A stretch of 64,000 nucleotides of DNA, from the NCBI GenBank assembly GCA_023435705.1, contig JAEYRH010000005.1, forward strand, positions 1 to 64,000, written 5' to 3'. This DNA is from Bacillota bacterium. Its GTDB lineage: Bacteria > Bacillota > Clostridia > Christensenellales > UMGS416. The notes beneath the pieces were generated by a model, which was given only the letters and a program-made list of their open reading frames with translations, was not told the DNA's origin and did no database searches. Each line of letters begins with the position of its first letter. Within the stretch, counting starts at the first letter, position 1. Positions 41,909 through 49,596 of this stretch are shown here, piece after piece. Made by a program: the position numbers and the translations under genes.

Positions 41909-42877
41909 ATGATCACAACGGGTAAAGCCCAAAAAATCACAAAACAACTGCCAGGCAGAAACAGCGACCGGTATCGTCTTTTCCTGATCGCGATTCCGTT
42001 CTTGATTCTGGTGCTTGTATTCAATTATGGGCCGGTCCTTGGCTGGCTGATTTCGTTCTTCAATTATTCACCAAGGCCAAAGCAATTGGTGACATGGGCC
42101 GATTGGAACAATTTCAACTCCTTCAAGCTGATCCTGGGCAACGAGATCCAGCGGGCGGAAATCCTGCGCGTGCTGCGCAACACCGCCGCCATCAGCCTGC
42201 TGAACCTGGCCACCTCGATCTTTCCGGTGGCGTTCGCGATCTTCCTGGCGGAAATCCGTGCGGGGTGGTATAAGAAAACCGTGCAGGTGCTCACCACACT
42301 GCCAAACTTCATCAGCTGGGTGCTGGTGTATTCCTTTGCGTTCGCACTCTTCAGCATCGACAGCGGTGCTGTAAACTCTGTGTTGGTGAAACTTGGCGTA
42401 GTGCCAATGAAAGGGAAGATCGACTTTCTGACCAACACCAGCTGGACTGTGTGGCTGCAGATGACAGGGTGGGGCATCTGGAAGGGTCTTGGCTGGGGCG
42501 CCATCATGTATCTTGCGGCCATTGCCGGCATTGACCAAGAGCTTTACGAGGCCGCCCGCGTGGACGGCGCCGGCCGATTCCGTATGATGTGGAATATCAC
42601 ACTGCCCGGTGTCATGGAAACGTTCTTCGTGTTGTTGCTGCTCAGCATTGCCAATTTCATGAACAACGGCATGGAGCAGTATTTCATGTTTCAAAACGCG
42701 ATGAACAAATCCTATATCGAAGTGCTTGACCTCTATGTATATAACGTGACATTCAACAGCATCTCCAATATCTCGATGACCACTGCCATCAGCATGTTGA
42801 AATCGCTCATCAGTGTGTCGCTTCTCCTGATTGCCAACCAGCTATCCAGGCTGGTGCGTGGCAACACGATCATATAG
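41909..42877 (+). CDS. Sugar ABC transporter permease (LplB-like)
   Basis: A 322-residue CUT1 permease. The ATG reading MITTGKAQKITKQLPGRN follows GGAAGGA by 9 bp; the open frame upstream is AT-rich leader. Membrane segments start at LFLIAIPFLILVLVFNYGPVLG, and the EAA loop reads DQELYEAARVDGAGRFRMMWNITLPGVMETF. MNNGMEQYFMFQNAMNKSYIEVLDLYVY is the LplB signature. It is the first gene of the third importer operon. Confidence 0.92.
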   Translation: MITTGKAQKITKQLPGRNSDRYRLFLIAIPFLILVLVFNYGPVLGWLISFFNYSPRPKQLVTWADWNNFNSFKLILGNEIQRAEILRVLRNTAAISLLNLATSIFPVAFAIFLAEIRAGWYKKTVQVLTTLPNFISWVLVYSFAFALFSIDSGAVNSVLVKLGVVPMKGKIDFLTNTSWTVWLQMTGWGIWKGLGWGAIMYLAAIAGIDQELYEAARVDGAGRFRMMWNITLPGVMETFFVLLLLSIANFMNNGMEQYFMFQNAMNKSYIEVLDLYVYNVTFNSISNISMTTAISMLKSLISVSLLLIANQLSRLVRGNTII

Positions 42878-42889
42878 GGAGGCGCGGCA

Positions 42890-43822
42890 ATGATGAAGGC
42901 AGCAGGCAACGCAAGAATCAACAACCGGATCAGGCTTGGCGCCGGAGATGTGGCGTTCAACATTGTGAATTACTTCGTGTTCGGGCTGTTCACGCTGATC
43001 TGCATCTATCCGTTTTATTACATCCTGATCAACTCCATCAGCGACAATCACCAAAGCGCACTGGGCAACGTGATCCTCTGGCCGGTTGGCGTCCACTTCA
43101 ACAATTATGTGGAGGTGATGAAGCTCAAGGGCATTGGCCGGGCAGCATTGATCTCTGTGGCCCGCACCGTGGGCGGCACCGTGTGCACCGTGCTCGCATC
43201 GTCAGTATTGGGATATCTCTTCACAAAAAAGCGGATGTGGGGCCGCAGGTTCTGGTATCGTTTTATCGTGATCACGATGTATTTCAACGCCGGCATCATC
43301 CCCTGGTTCATCGTGATGTATAACCTAGGGCTGATGAACAACTTCCTGGCTTATATTCTTCCTGGTATCGTCTCACCGTTCTTCATCATCCTGGTGAAAA
43401 CCTATATCGAGTCTGTTCCGCCGTCATTGGAGGAAAGCGCGGCCATCGATGGCGCCGGGTTCTGGACAATCCTGACCCGCATCATCATACCGCTGATCAT
43501 ACCGATCCTGGCCACGATCACAATCTTTTCTGCGGTGGGCCAATGGAACTATTTCATTGACACATTATTCCTGATGACCAAAAAGGACAACTGGACATTG
43601 CAGTTCATCCTTTATAACTACCTGAGCAACTCCACATCGCTCTCAACGCTTTTGAAGAGCGCACAGGGCAACGATATGGCTGCAGATGTTGCAAGAATGC
43701 AGACGGCAACCTCGGTGCGCATGACAATCTCAATCGTCGTCGTGTTCCCGGTGTTGCTCGTGTATCCAATTTTCCAGCGTTATTTCATCAAGGGCATCAT
43801 GATCGGCGCCGTGAAGGGCTGA
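42890..43822 (+). CDS. Sugar ABC transporter permease (LplC-like)
   Basis: A 310-residue CUT1 permease of the LplC type, following the previous gene by 12 bp with GGGAGG before the start. VNYFVFGLFTLICIYPFYYILINSISDN opens the membrane part; the EAA loop is VPPSLEESAAIDGAGFWTILTRIIIPLIIPI, and the C-terminus IFQRYFIKGIMIGAVKG is characteristic. It completes the permease pair; no ATPase gene follows. Confidence 0.92.
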   Translation: MMKAAGNARINNRIRLGAGDVAFNIVNYFVFGLFTLICIYPFYYILINSISDNHQSALGNVILWPVGVHFNNYVEVMKLKGIGRAALISVARTVGGTVCTVLASSVLGYLFTKKRMWGRRFWYRFIVITMYFNAGIIPWFIVMYNLGLMNNFLAYILPGIVSPFFIILVKTYIESVPPSLEESAAIDGAGFWTILTRIIIPLIIPILATITIFSAVGQWNYFIDTLFLMTKKDNWTLQFILYNYLSNSTSLSTLLKSAQGNDMAADVARMQTATSVRMTISIVVVFPVLLVYPIFQRYFIKGIMIGAVKG

Positions 43823-43924
43823 TCCTGACAGAAGGACTCAATTTCCCGGTGTTACCGGACTGCAGTCAACAAGCGCACACCGGGAATTTGTATCTTAATA
43901 ACACGTAAGGAGGAACGAACGACC

Positions 43925-45694
43925 ATGAAACTCCATCGGAAGCTTTGGGCACTGCTGGTTGTCACAATGATGGTTCTGAGTATGGCGGCATGCCAAACGG
44001 CAGCCCCCACTGCAGTTCCTAGCACACCAGCTCCCACCACCGAGGTGGCAGCCACCGACACCCCGCCAACAACCGCTCCCGCCCCTGAAGCACTGACCAT
44101 CACCGTGTTTTCCGAGACGTCCAACTATGCCGGCGACCAACCCGGATGGTTCGGCAAGATGATCAAGGACAAGTTCAACCTCACACTGTCCATTGAGGCC
44201 CCGCAGGTGGGCGGCGGCGGTGATGCCGTGTTTGCCACCAAATTGGTATCCGGCGACCTGGGTGATTACATCCAGTTTGGCGACAATGCCGAGCACATCA
44301 AGCAGGCAATCGATGCGGGCCTCCTGCTCGATTGGACGAAGAACGACCTGCTGACCAAGTCCGCCCCTAACATCATGCAGTATTATCCCTCGGCCATCGA
44401 GTACAACAAGAGCCAATATGGCAAAGGCACCGCCGTCTACGGCATAGGCCACAGCCTGGCCACCTCCAACAAAGGGCCTGGCGAGCTTCTTGATTTCACA
44501 TGGGGCCCCTATGTGCGTTGGGATCTGTATGCCAAGCTGGGTTATCCGGCAGTCAACGAAATGGAAGACTACCTGAAGATTTTCAAAGACATGCAGGCTC
44601 TGGAGCCAACCACTGCTGATGGAAAGCCCGTGTATGCTTTCTCCTTCTGGAAGGATTGGGACGGCTCCCACATGATGAACGCCAAGCAATTCGCATGCAT
44701 GCAGGGCTACAACGACGACACCGGCGGTGTGGTGCTCGTGCACTACTCTGAGCCCAAGTATCAGGATGTGCTGCAGGAAGACGGCTACTACCTGCGCACG
44801 CTGAAGATGTATTTCGACGCCAACCAGATGGGCCTGGTGGATCCGGATTCGCCCACGCAGAATTGGGACGCCATGTATGCCAAAGCGACTGCCGGCCAGT
44901 TCCTGTTCAGTTGGTTCTCCTGGCTGCGCCCGATGAACACCGCTGAAAACACCGCAGCCGGCAAGGGCCTGATGCTGGTGCCCTTCAAGCAGGAAGTGGT
45001 GTGTTCCTACGGCATGAACATCTATGGCGGCCAGCGCATCACCGCCATCGGAGTCAATTGCAAGTATCCCGATCGTGTGCTGCAGCTGATCGACTGGCAG
45101 TGCTCACCGGAAGGCACGATGGAAAACTACGACGGCCCCAAGGGCCTGGCGTGGGATTATAACGCCGACGGCAAGCCCGTGCTCACCGAGTTTGGCGAGA
45201 CCGTGAAGCTCTCTCCCACCTCCGCTGTGCCTGACGAGTGGGGCGGCGGCACCTGGGACAAGGGCGGCAACCAGTTTGCCAACGGCATCGTGAACAACAG
45301 TTCTTTCAGCCCGGTGACTGGTGAGTCCTATCTGTGGGACGGCTGGAGCACCACACTGGCCAATCCGAAGCTGACCACCAAGCTCGATCAGGACTGGCAG
45401 GCCAAGATGGGCGCTTCTTCCTCTGTGGATTGGTTCAAGAAGAATGGAAAGTTCGCAGTCTCCGTGCCCACTGCCACAAAGGTTGACACCACCTTGCCCG
45501 ATGACTTGAAAGCCAAGCTGGACCAGATCGGTGCAGTGATCAAGGAATACTCCTGGAAGATGGTCTTCGCCAAGGACCAGGCTGAGTTTGACAATCTGAA
45601 GGCTGAGATGATCGAAAAGGCCAAGGGTTTGGGTTATGATGATGTCAAGGCCGCCAACATCAAGATGGCCGAGCAGCTCTTCGCACTGCGCTGA
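43925..45694 (+). CDS. ABC transporter substrate-binding lipoprotein (large, LipO-like)
   Basis: A 589-residue extracellular lipoprotein with signal KLWALLVVTMMVLSMAAC (lipobox LSMAAC) and a Thr/Pro/Ala linker. The mature domain has ITVFSETSNYAGDQPGWFGKMIKDKFNLTLSIEAP and the first-lobe block FATKLVSGDLGDYIQFGDNAEHIKQAIDAG as in large sugar-binding proteins; CKYPDRVLQLIDWQCSPEG is another family block. GGAGG precedes the ATG. The ligand is unknown; the operon carries no hydrolase. Confidence 0.9.
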   Translation: MKLHRKLWALLVVTMMVLSMAACQTAAPTAVPSTPAPTTEVAATDTPPTTAPAPEALTITVFSETSNYAGDQPGWFGKMIKDKFNLTLSIEAPQVGGGGDAVFATKLVSGDLGDYIQFGDNAEHIKQAIDAGLLLDWTKNDLLTKSAPNIMQYYPSAIEYNKSQYGKGTAVYGIGHSLATSNKGPGELLDFTWGPYVRWDLYAKLGYPAVNEMEDYLKIFKDMQALEPTTADGKPVYAFSFWKDWDGSHMMNAKQFACMQGYNDDTGGVVLVHYSEPKYQDVLQEDGYYLRTLKMYFDANQMGLVDPDSPTQNWDAMYAKATAGQFLFSWFSWLRPMNTAENTAAGKGLMLVPFKQEVVCSYGMNIYGGQRITAIGVNCKYPDRVLQLIDWQCSPEGTMENYDGPKGLAWDYNADGKPVLTEFGETVKLSPTSAVPDEWGGGTWDKGGNQFANGIVNNSSFSPVTGESYLWDGWSTTLANPKLTTKLDQDWQAKMGASSSVDWFKKNGKFAVSVPTATKVDTTLPDDLKAKLDQIGAVIKEYSWKMVFAKDQAEFDNLKAEMIEKAKGLGYDDVKAANIKMAEQLFALR

Positions 45695-45729
45695 AGCAAT
45701 TAACCTCCACCTCTCTCCTGTTTTACCTA

Positions 45730-45763
45730 GCAAAACGTGCCGGCAACTGCCGGCACGTTTTGC
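45730..45763 (+). terminator. Terminator of the third importer operon
   Basis: CAAAACGTGCCGGC and GCCGGCACGTTTTG form a long perfect stem with a 4-nt loop, the second arm ending in TTTTGC. Confidence 0.9.
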
Positions 45764-45803
45764 ATTTAGCCTTCACGAAGCAACATTCCATATCAGATGC
45801 TTC

Positions 45804-45867
45804 ATTTTATGCGCTCATTTCATATGAATTCCACTAAATATGAAATATTTTATGCGAAATATTTCAT
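45804..45867. repeat. Direct and inverted repeats upstream of gdhA
   Basis: ATTTTATGCG followed by a TCATTTCAT/ATATTTCAT half occurs twice (45804-45823 and 45847-45867). The second copy lies in the inverted repeat ATGAAATATT (45840-45849) / AATATTTCAT (45858-45867), just upstream of the -35 of gdhA; a TTCATATGAA palindrome sits at 45819-45828. The layout suits an activator or repressor binding cooperatively. Confidence 0.5.
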
Positions 45868-45874
45868 TTTTATG

Positions 45875-45903
45875 TAGACATCCTCATCTTACTTAATTAT
45901 AAT
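45875..45903 (+). promoter_or_regulatory. Promoter of gdhA
   Basis: TAGACA (45875-45880), 17-bp spacer, TATAAT (45898-45903), about 50 bp before the start codon. Confidence 0.7.
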
Positions 45904-45953
45904 GAAGCAGGCATTTTTAAGGAATCAAAAATTGATAAATATAGGAGGCAACC

Positions 45954-47291
45954 ATGGAAATCTTAAAGTCAGTCATGGAGCAGGTGGAGAAGAGGAACCC
46001 GAACGAGCCCGAGTTCCACCAGGCCGTGCGCGAGGTGCTCGAATCACTGGAACCCGTCGCCAAGCGCAACCCCAAATGGGTCAAGGCCGGCATCTTTGAG
46101 CGTTTTGTGGAGCCTGAGCGGCAGATCTTTTTCCGTGTGGCGTGGGTGGATGACAACGGCGTTGTGCAGGTCAACCGCGGGTTCCGCATCCAGTTCAACA
46201 GCGCCATCGGCCCCTATAAAGGCGGCCTGAGGCTGCACCCCTCGGTGAACGCCAGCATTTTGAAGTTCCTGGGCTTTGAGCAGATCCTGAAGAACTCCCT
46301 CACCGGCCTGCCCATCGGCGGCGGCAAGGGCGGCAGCGACTTTGATCCCAAGGGCAAGTCGGACGGCGAAGTGATGCGGTTCTGCCAGGCATTCATGACC
46401 GAGCTTTCCAAGCACATCGGCGAGAACACTGACGTGCCCGCCGGCGATATCGGCACAGGCGCCCGCGAAATCGGCTATATGTATGGCCAATACAAGCGCT
46501 TGAAGAATGACTTCACCGGCGTGCTCACCGGCAAGGGCCTCACCTGGGGCGGTAGCCTTGCCCGCACTGAAGCCACCGGCTACGGCCTATGCTACTTCAT
46601 GGAAGAAGCGATGAAAGCCAAAGGCAAATCCTTCGCGGGTTCCACCGTGGTCATTTCCGGATCCGGCAATGTGGCCATCTACGCCACCGAAAAGGTGCAT
46701 CAGATGGGCGGCAAGGTTGTGGCGCTGAGCGATTCCGACGGCTACATCTATGACGCCGATGGCATCAAGCTGGACACTGTGAAGCGAATCAAGGAAGTGG
46801 AACGCAAGCGCATCAGCGAGTATGTGAAGGCCCACCCCAACGCCACCTATACGGCGGGCTGCCGCGGCATCTGGTCGATCAAGTGCGACATTGCCCTGCC
46901 CTGCGCCACACAGAACGAAGTGGATGGCAACGATGCAGCGATACTCGTGAAGAACGGCTGCTTTGCTGTGGGCGAAGGCGCCAACATGCCCTCCACCCCC
47001 GATGCAGTGGAAGTTTTCCTGAAAAACAAGACCATCTATGGCCCGGCCAAGGCGGCAAACGCCGGCGGCGTTGCCACCTCCGCGCTTGAAATGTGCCAGA
47101 ACAGCATGCGCTACTCCTGGACCTTTGAGGAAGTGGACGCGAAGCTCAAAGACATCATGGTAAACATCTATAAGAATGCCAGCGCCGCTGCCCATGAGTA
47201 TGGCGACGAGGACAATCTGGTGATGGGCGCCAACATCGCCGGCTTCCTGAAGGTGGCTGACGCCATGTATGCGCAAGGCATAGCGTATTAA
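45954..47291 (+). CDS. gdhA: NADP-specific glutamate dehydrogenase
   Basis: A 445-residue enzyme that forms glutamate from 2-oxoglutarate and ammonia. The block GPYKGGLRLHPSVNASILKFLGFEQILKN and the catalytic GGGKGGSDFDPKGKSD are diagnostic of the hexameric, anabolic type; AGDIGTGAREIGYMYGQYKR follows. The nucleotide-binding stretch is VVISGSGNVAIYATEKVHQMGG. AGGAGG precedes the ATG. It has its own promoter and terminator and begins the nitrogen-assimilation block. Confidence 0.96.
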   Translation: MEILKSVMEQVEKRNPNEPEFHQAVREVLESLEPVAKRNPKWVKAGIFERFVEPERQIFFRVAWVDDNGVVQVNRGFRIQFNSAIGPYKGGLRLHPSVNASILKFLGFEQILKNSLTGLPIGGGKGGSDFDPKGKSDGEVMRFCQAFMTELSKHIGENTDVPAGDIGTGAREIGYMYGQYKRLKNDFTGVLTGKGLTWGGSLARTEATGYGLCYFMEEAMKAKGKSFAGSTVVISGSGNVAIYATEKVHQMGGKVVALSDSDGYIYDADGIKLDTVKRIKEVERKRISEYVKAHPNATYTAGCRGIWSIKCDIALPCATQNEVDGNDAAILVKNGCFAVGEGANMPSTPDAVEVFLKNKTIYGPAKAANAGGVATSALEMCQNSMRYSWTFEEVDAKLKDIMVNIYKNASAAAHEYGDEDNLVMGANIAGFLKVADAMYAQGIAY

Positions 47292-47338
47292 GCAGCAGTT
47301 TGTTCTACAAAGGCGTTCTTCATTTCTTACATCGTCAC

Positions 47339-47375
47339 AAAAACCTCCCGGTAATCCTGCCGGGAGGTTTTCCTT
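47339..47375 (+). terminator. Terminator of gdhA
   Basis: AAACCTCCCGG (47341-47351) pairs with CCGGGAGGTTT (47360-47370), loop of 8 nt, followed by TCCTTTTC. Confidence 0.88.
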
Positions 47376-47420
47376 TTCTTCCGCAATGGAATCTTCCGAA
47401 GGAACAATTGCACATTTTAC

Positions 47421-47448
47421 TTGAAATCGAATAATAATATGATATAAT
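47421..47448 (+). promoter_or_regulatory. Promoter of glnA
   Basis: TTGAAA (47421-47426), 16-bp spacer, TATAAT (47443-47448). Transcription would start near 47455, leaving a leader of about 100 nt. Confidence 0.7.
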
Positions 47449-47485
47449 GTGATAATATTGCAGGAATCAATTTTATTTCTTGCAT

Positions 47486-47537
47486 AAACAAGAAGTCCTG
47501 CAGGATGAAGCTGCAGGCACAAGCCTGTGAATGCCAT
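47486..47537 (+). promoter_or_regulatory. Structured glnA leader with alternative hairpins
   Basis: Within the leader, TTCTTG/CAAGAA encloses the 6-nt loop CATAAA (47486-47503 region), CCTGCAG/CTGCAGG encloses GATGAAG, and GCAGGC/GCCTGT encloses ACAA. The last two share the CTGCAGGC arm and exclude each other. With an ANTAR regulator encoded two genes on, RNA-level control is plausible, but the loops do not match the A-x-x-G ANTAR hexaloop rule. Confidence 0.4.
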
Positions 47538-47558
47538 TCGAAAGGATCGGTGACGGCC

Positions 47559-48872
47559 GTGTTGAGTGACGAAGTGTTGTATATGGCCCAGGAGGGTGGA
47601 GTGAAGTTCATCCGCCTGCAATTCACCGACCTGTTCGGCCAGATGAAGAATCTCGCCATCCCGGTGGGTAAGCTGGCGCTGGCGCTGGATGGGCAATACA
47701 TGTTTGACGGTTCCTCCATCGACGGTTTTGCCCGCATTGAGGAATCAGACATGTATCTGCGGCCTGATCCCTCCACATTCACGGTGTTCCCATGGAGGCC
47801 TCAGGCCGGGCGTGTCGCAAGAATGATTTGCGATGTATACTATCCTGATGGCTCCCCCTTTGATGGCGATCCCCGGCAGATTCTGAAGCGAGCCATTGCC
47901 GACGCGGAGGCGATGGGCTTCGAGCTCACGATCGGGCAGGAGTGTGAATTTTTCCTCTTCCACACCGACAACCAGGGCAAAGCAACCACAGTAACCCACG
48001 ATGAGGGCGGTTACTTCGACCTGGGCCCGGTTGATTTGGGCGAAGACGCCCGCCGCGACATCTGCATCACACTGGAAGAGATGGGCTTCAACATCGAAGC
48101 CTCCCACCACGAGGTAGCACCAGGCCAGCACGAGATCGATCTGGGCCCGGCAGGCGCGCTGAAGGCAGCGGACGACATGATGACCTTCCGCCTGGCAGTG
48201 AAGTCCATCGCCAAGCGCCATGGTTTGGCAGCCACGTTTATGCCCAAACCATTGGAAGGCGTTTCCGGCAGCGGCCTGCACCTGCACCTCTCGCTTTGGA
48301 AGAACGGTGAAAATCTGTTTGCCGCAAAAGGCAAGCGCGGCATATCATTGGAAGCAGGCGCGTTTGCGGCAGGCCTGATGGAGCACATCGGCGCTATCAC
48401 GGCCGTCGCCAACCCGCTGGTCAATTCCTACACCAGGCTGGTGTCCGGTTTCGAGGCGCCAACTCATGCTTGTTGGTCCACCCATAACAACGATTCGCTG
48501 ATCCGTGTGCCGGAAGCAACAGGCCAGGCCGCAAGGCTGGAGCTTCGCAGCCCCGACCCGTCCTGCAACCCCTATCTGGCCTACGCGGCGATCCTTACAG
48601 CGGGCATTGACGGCATCCGCCAGGGCCTGGCTCCGCCGCCGATGGCCGAGGAGAATCACCGCACCGTCGAGCGCAGATGCCCGCAGGGGCTGAAATCGCT
48701 GCCTCTGTCGCTGGAAAACGCTTTGAACGCGCTGGAAGCCGACAGGTTGGTTATGGGTGCTCTTGGTGATCACGGCTCTGCAAGTTACCTCCGGGCCAAG
48801 CGCCAGGAATGGGAAGAATACCGCCAAAAGGTCACCCAATGGGAAATTGATCGCTACCTGACACGGTATTGA
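47559..48872 (+). CDS. glnA: Glutamine synthetase, type I
   Basis: About 437 residues, making glutamine from glutamate, ammonia and ATP. Landmarks: VKFIRLQFTDLFGQMKN, MFDGSSIDGFARIEESDMYLRPD, TIGQECEFFLF (metal ligands), ATFMPKPLEGVSGSGLHLHLSLW and ELRSPDPSCNPYLAYA. There is no NLY-type adenylylation site, as in the GSI-alpha group of Firmicutes. The start is uncertain: the GTG at 47559 has AAAGGA 12 bp upstream, while an ATG at 47505 in frame lies in a hairpin loop without ribosome site. The ANTAR regulator gene follows 42 bp after the stop. Confidence 0.94.
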   Translation: MLSDEVLYMAQEGGVKFIRLQFTDLFGQMKNLAIPVGKLALALDGQYMFDGSSIDGFARIEESDMYLRPDPSTFTVFPWRPQAGRVARMICDVYYPDGSPFDGDPRQILKRAIADAEAMGFELTIGQECEFFLFHTDNQGKATTVTHDEGGYFDLGPVDLGEDARRDICITLEEMGFNIEASHHEVAPGQHEIDLGPAGALKAADDMMTFRLAVKSIAKRHGLAATFMPKPLEGVSGSGLHLHLSLWKNGENLFAAKGKRGISLEAGAFAAGLMEHIGAITAVANPLVNSYTRLVSGFEAPTHACWSTHNNDSLIRVPEATGQAARLELRSPDPSCNPYLAYAAILTAGIDGIRQGLAPPPMAEENHRTVERRCPQGLKSLPLSLENALNALEADRLVMGALGDHGSASYLRAKRQEWEEYRQKVTQWEIDRYLTRY

Positions 48873-48914
48873 GGTCACCATGCTGCATCCTAAGGAAGGG
48901 AGGTAAGGCCCCAT

Positions 48915-49490
48915 ATGCCGTGCAATGTTCTTATCGCCGTGCGCAAGCCTGAGTTAGCAGAGCAGATCCGGGCCATTCTTGCCTCCCGCGGTTATCTTGT
49001 GACTGATGTCTGCTCATCCGGCATGCAAGGGCTGCGCTCTGTATCTTCCCGACCGGCGGATGTGGCCATTGTGGGTTATTCCCTCGCCGACATGTCCGGT
49101 CTGGAGTTCGCCGGAGATCTGATTGGAAAGTGTGACTGCTCGGTGCTGCTGCTGACGCCGCCTGAGCAGATGGCCTATGTGAAGGAGCAATCCGGCAGCA
49201 TGGACATTGTCACACTGCAACGCCCGGCCACAGCCCAGTCGTTGCTCTCGGCACTGGAGCTGATTGAGCATTATCGCAGCCGGTTGAGGAAAGTCAGCGA
49301 TGAAGCCCAGAAGCTCAAGATCGACCTGGAGCGCCGGGCGCTGGCCGAAAAGGCCAAGGTGCTGCTGATGCACAGGCTTGCGATGACCGAGGCCGAGGCT
49401 TGGCGATATTTGCAAAAGCGGGCCATGGACAGCGGCAGGACCTTAAAAGACATCGCGGCACAGGTGCTGGAGCTGTATAAGAGCAAGTAG
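48915..49490 (+). CDS. ANTAR-domain response regulator
   Basis: A 191-residue protein: receiver-like domain (1-125), coiled helix LEHYRSRLRKVSDEAQKLKIDLERRALAEKAK and a C-terminal ANTAR domain (LLMHRLAMTEAEAWRYLQKRAMDSGRTLKDIAAQVL) that binds RNA hairpins and prevents termination. The receiver lacks the usual phospho-Asp: the position reads VAIVGYSLADMSG, with Gly-Tyr in place of a D at the end of the strand, so it may be controlled by ligand or partner rather than phosphorylation. Located between glnA and gltB, like ANTAR regulators of nitrogen genes in Clostridia. AAGGGAGG precedes the ATG. Confidence 0.88.
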   Translation: MPCNVLIAVRKPELAEQIRAILASRGYLVTDVCSSGMQGLRSVSSRPADVAIVGYSLADMSGLEFAGDLIGKCDCSVLLLTPPEQMAYVKEQSGSMDIVTLQRPATAQSLLSALELIEHYRSRLRKVSDEAQKLKIDLERRALAEKAKVLLMHRLAMTEAEAWRYLQKRAMDSGRTLKDIAAQVLELYKSK

Positions 49491-49554
49491 CCAACCCTCC
49501 TTCCGCCCTCCAAGAGGGAGGCATGAAGGAAGAGTATCAAGATAATTTTATATG

Positions 49555-49576
49555 TCAATTGGTACTTACCAATTGA
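49555..49576. promoter_or_regulatory. Palindrome in front of gltB
   Basis: TCAATTGGT (49555-49563) and ACCAATTGA (49568-49576) form a perfect 9-bp inverted repeat with a 4-nt loop, ending 20 bp before the gltB start. It can act as an operator or as an RNA hairpin next to the ribosome binding site. Confidence 0.5.
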
Positions 49577-49596
49577 GGTAGAACGGAGCAGTAGCA

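Noticed and set aside
46587..47696. A 369-codon open frame opposite gdhA and the glnA start
   Set aside because: It spans two genes and a terminator on the other strand; no start signal or domain.
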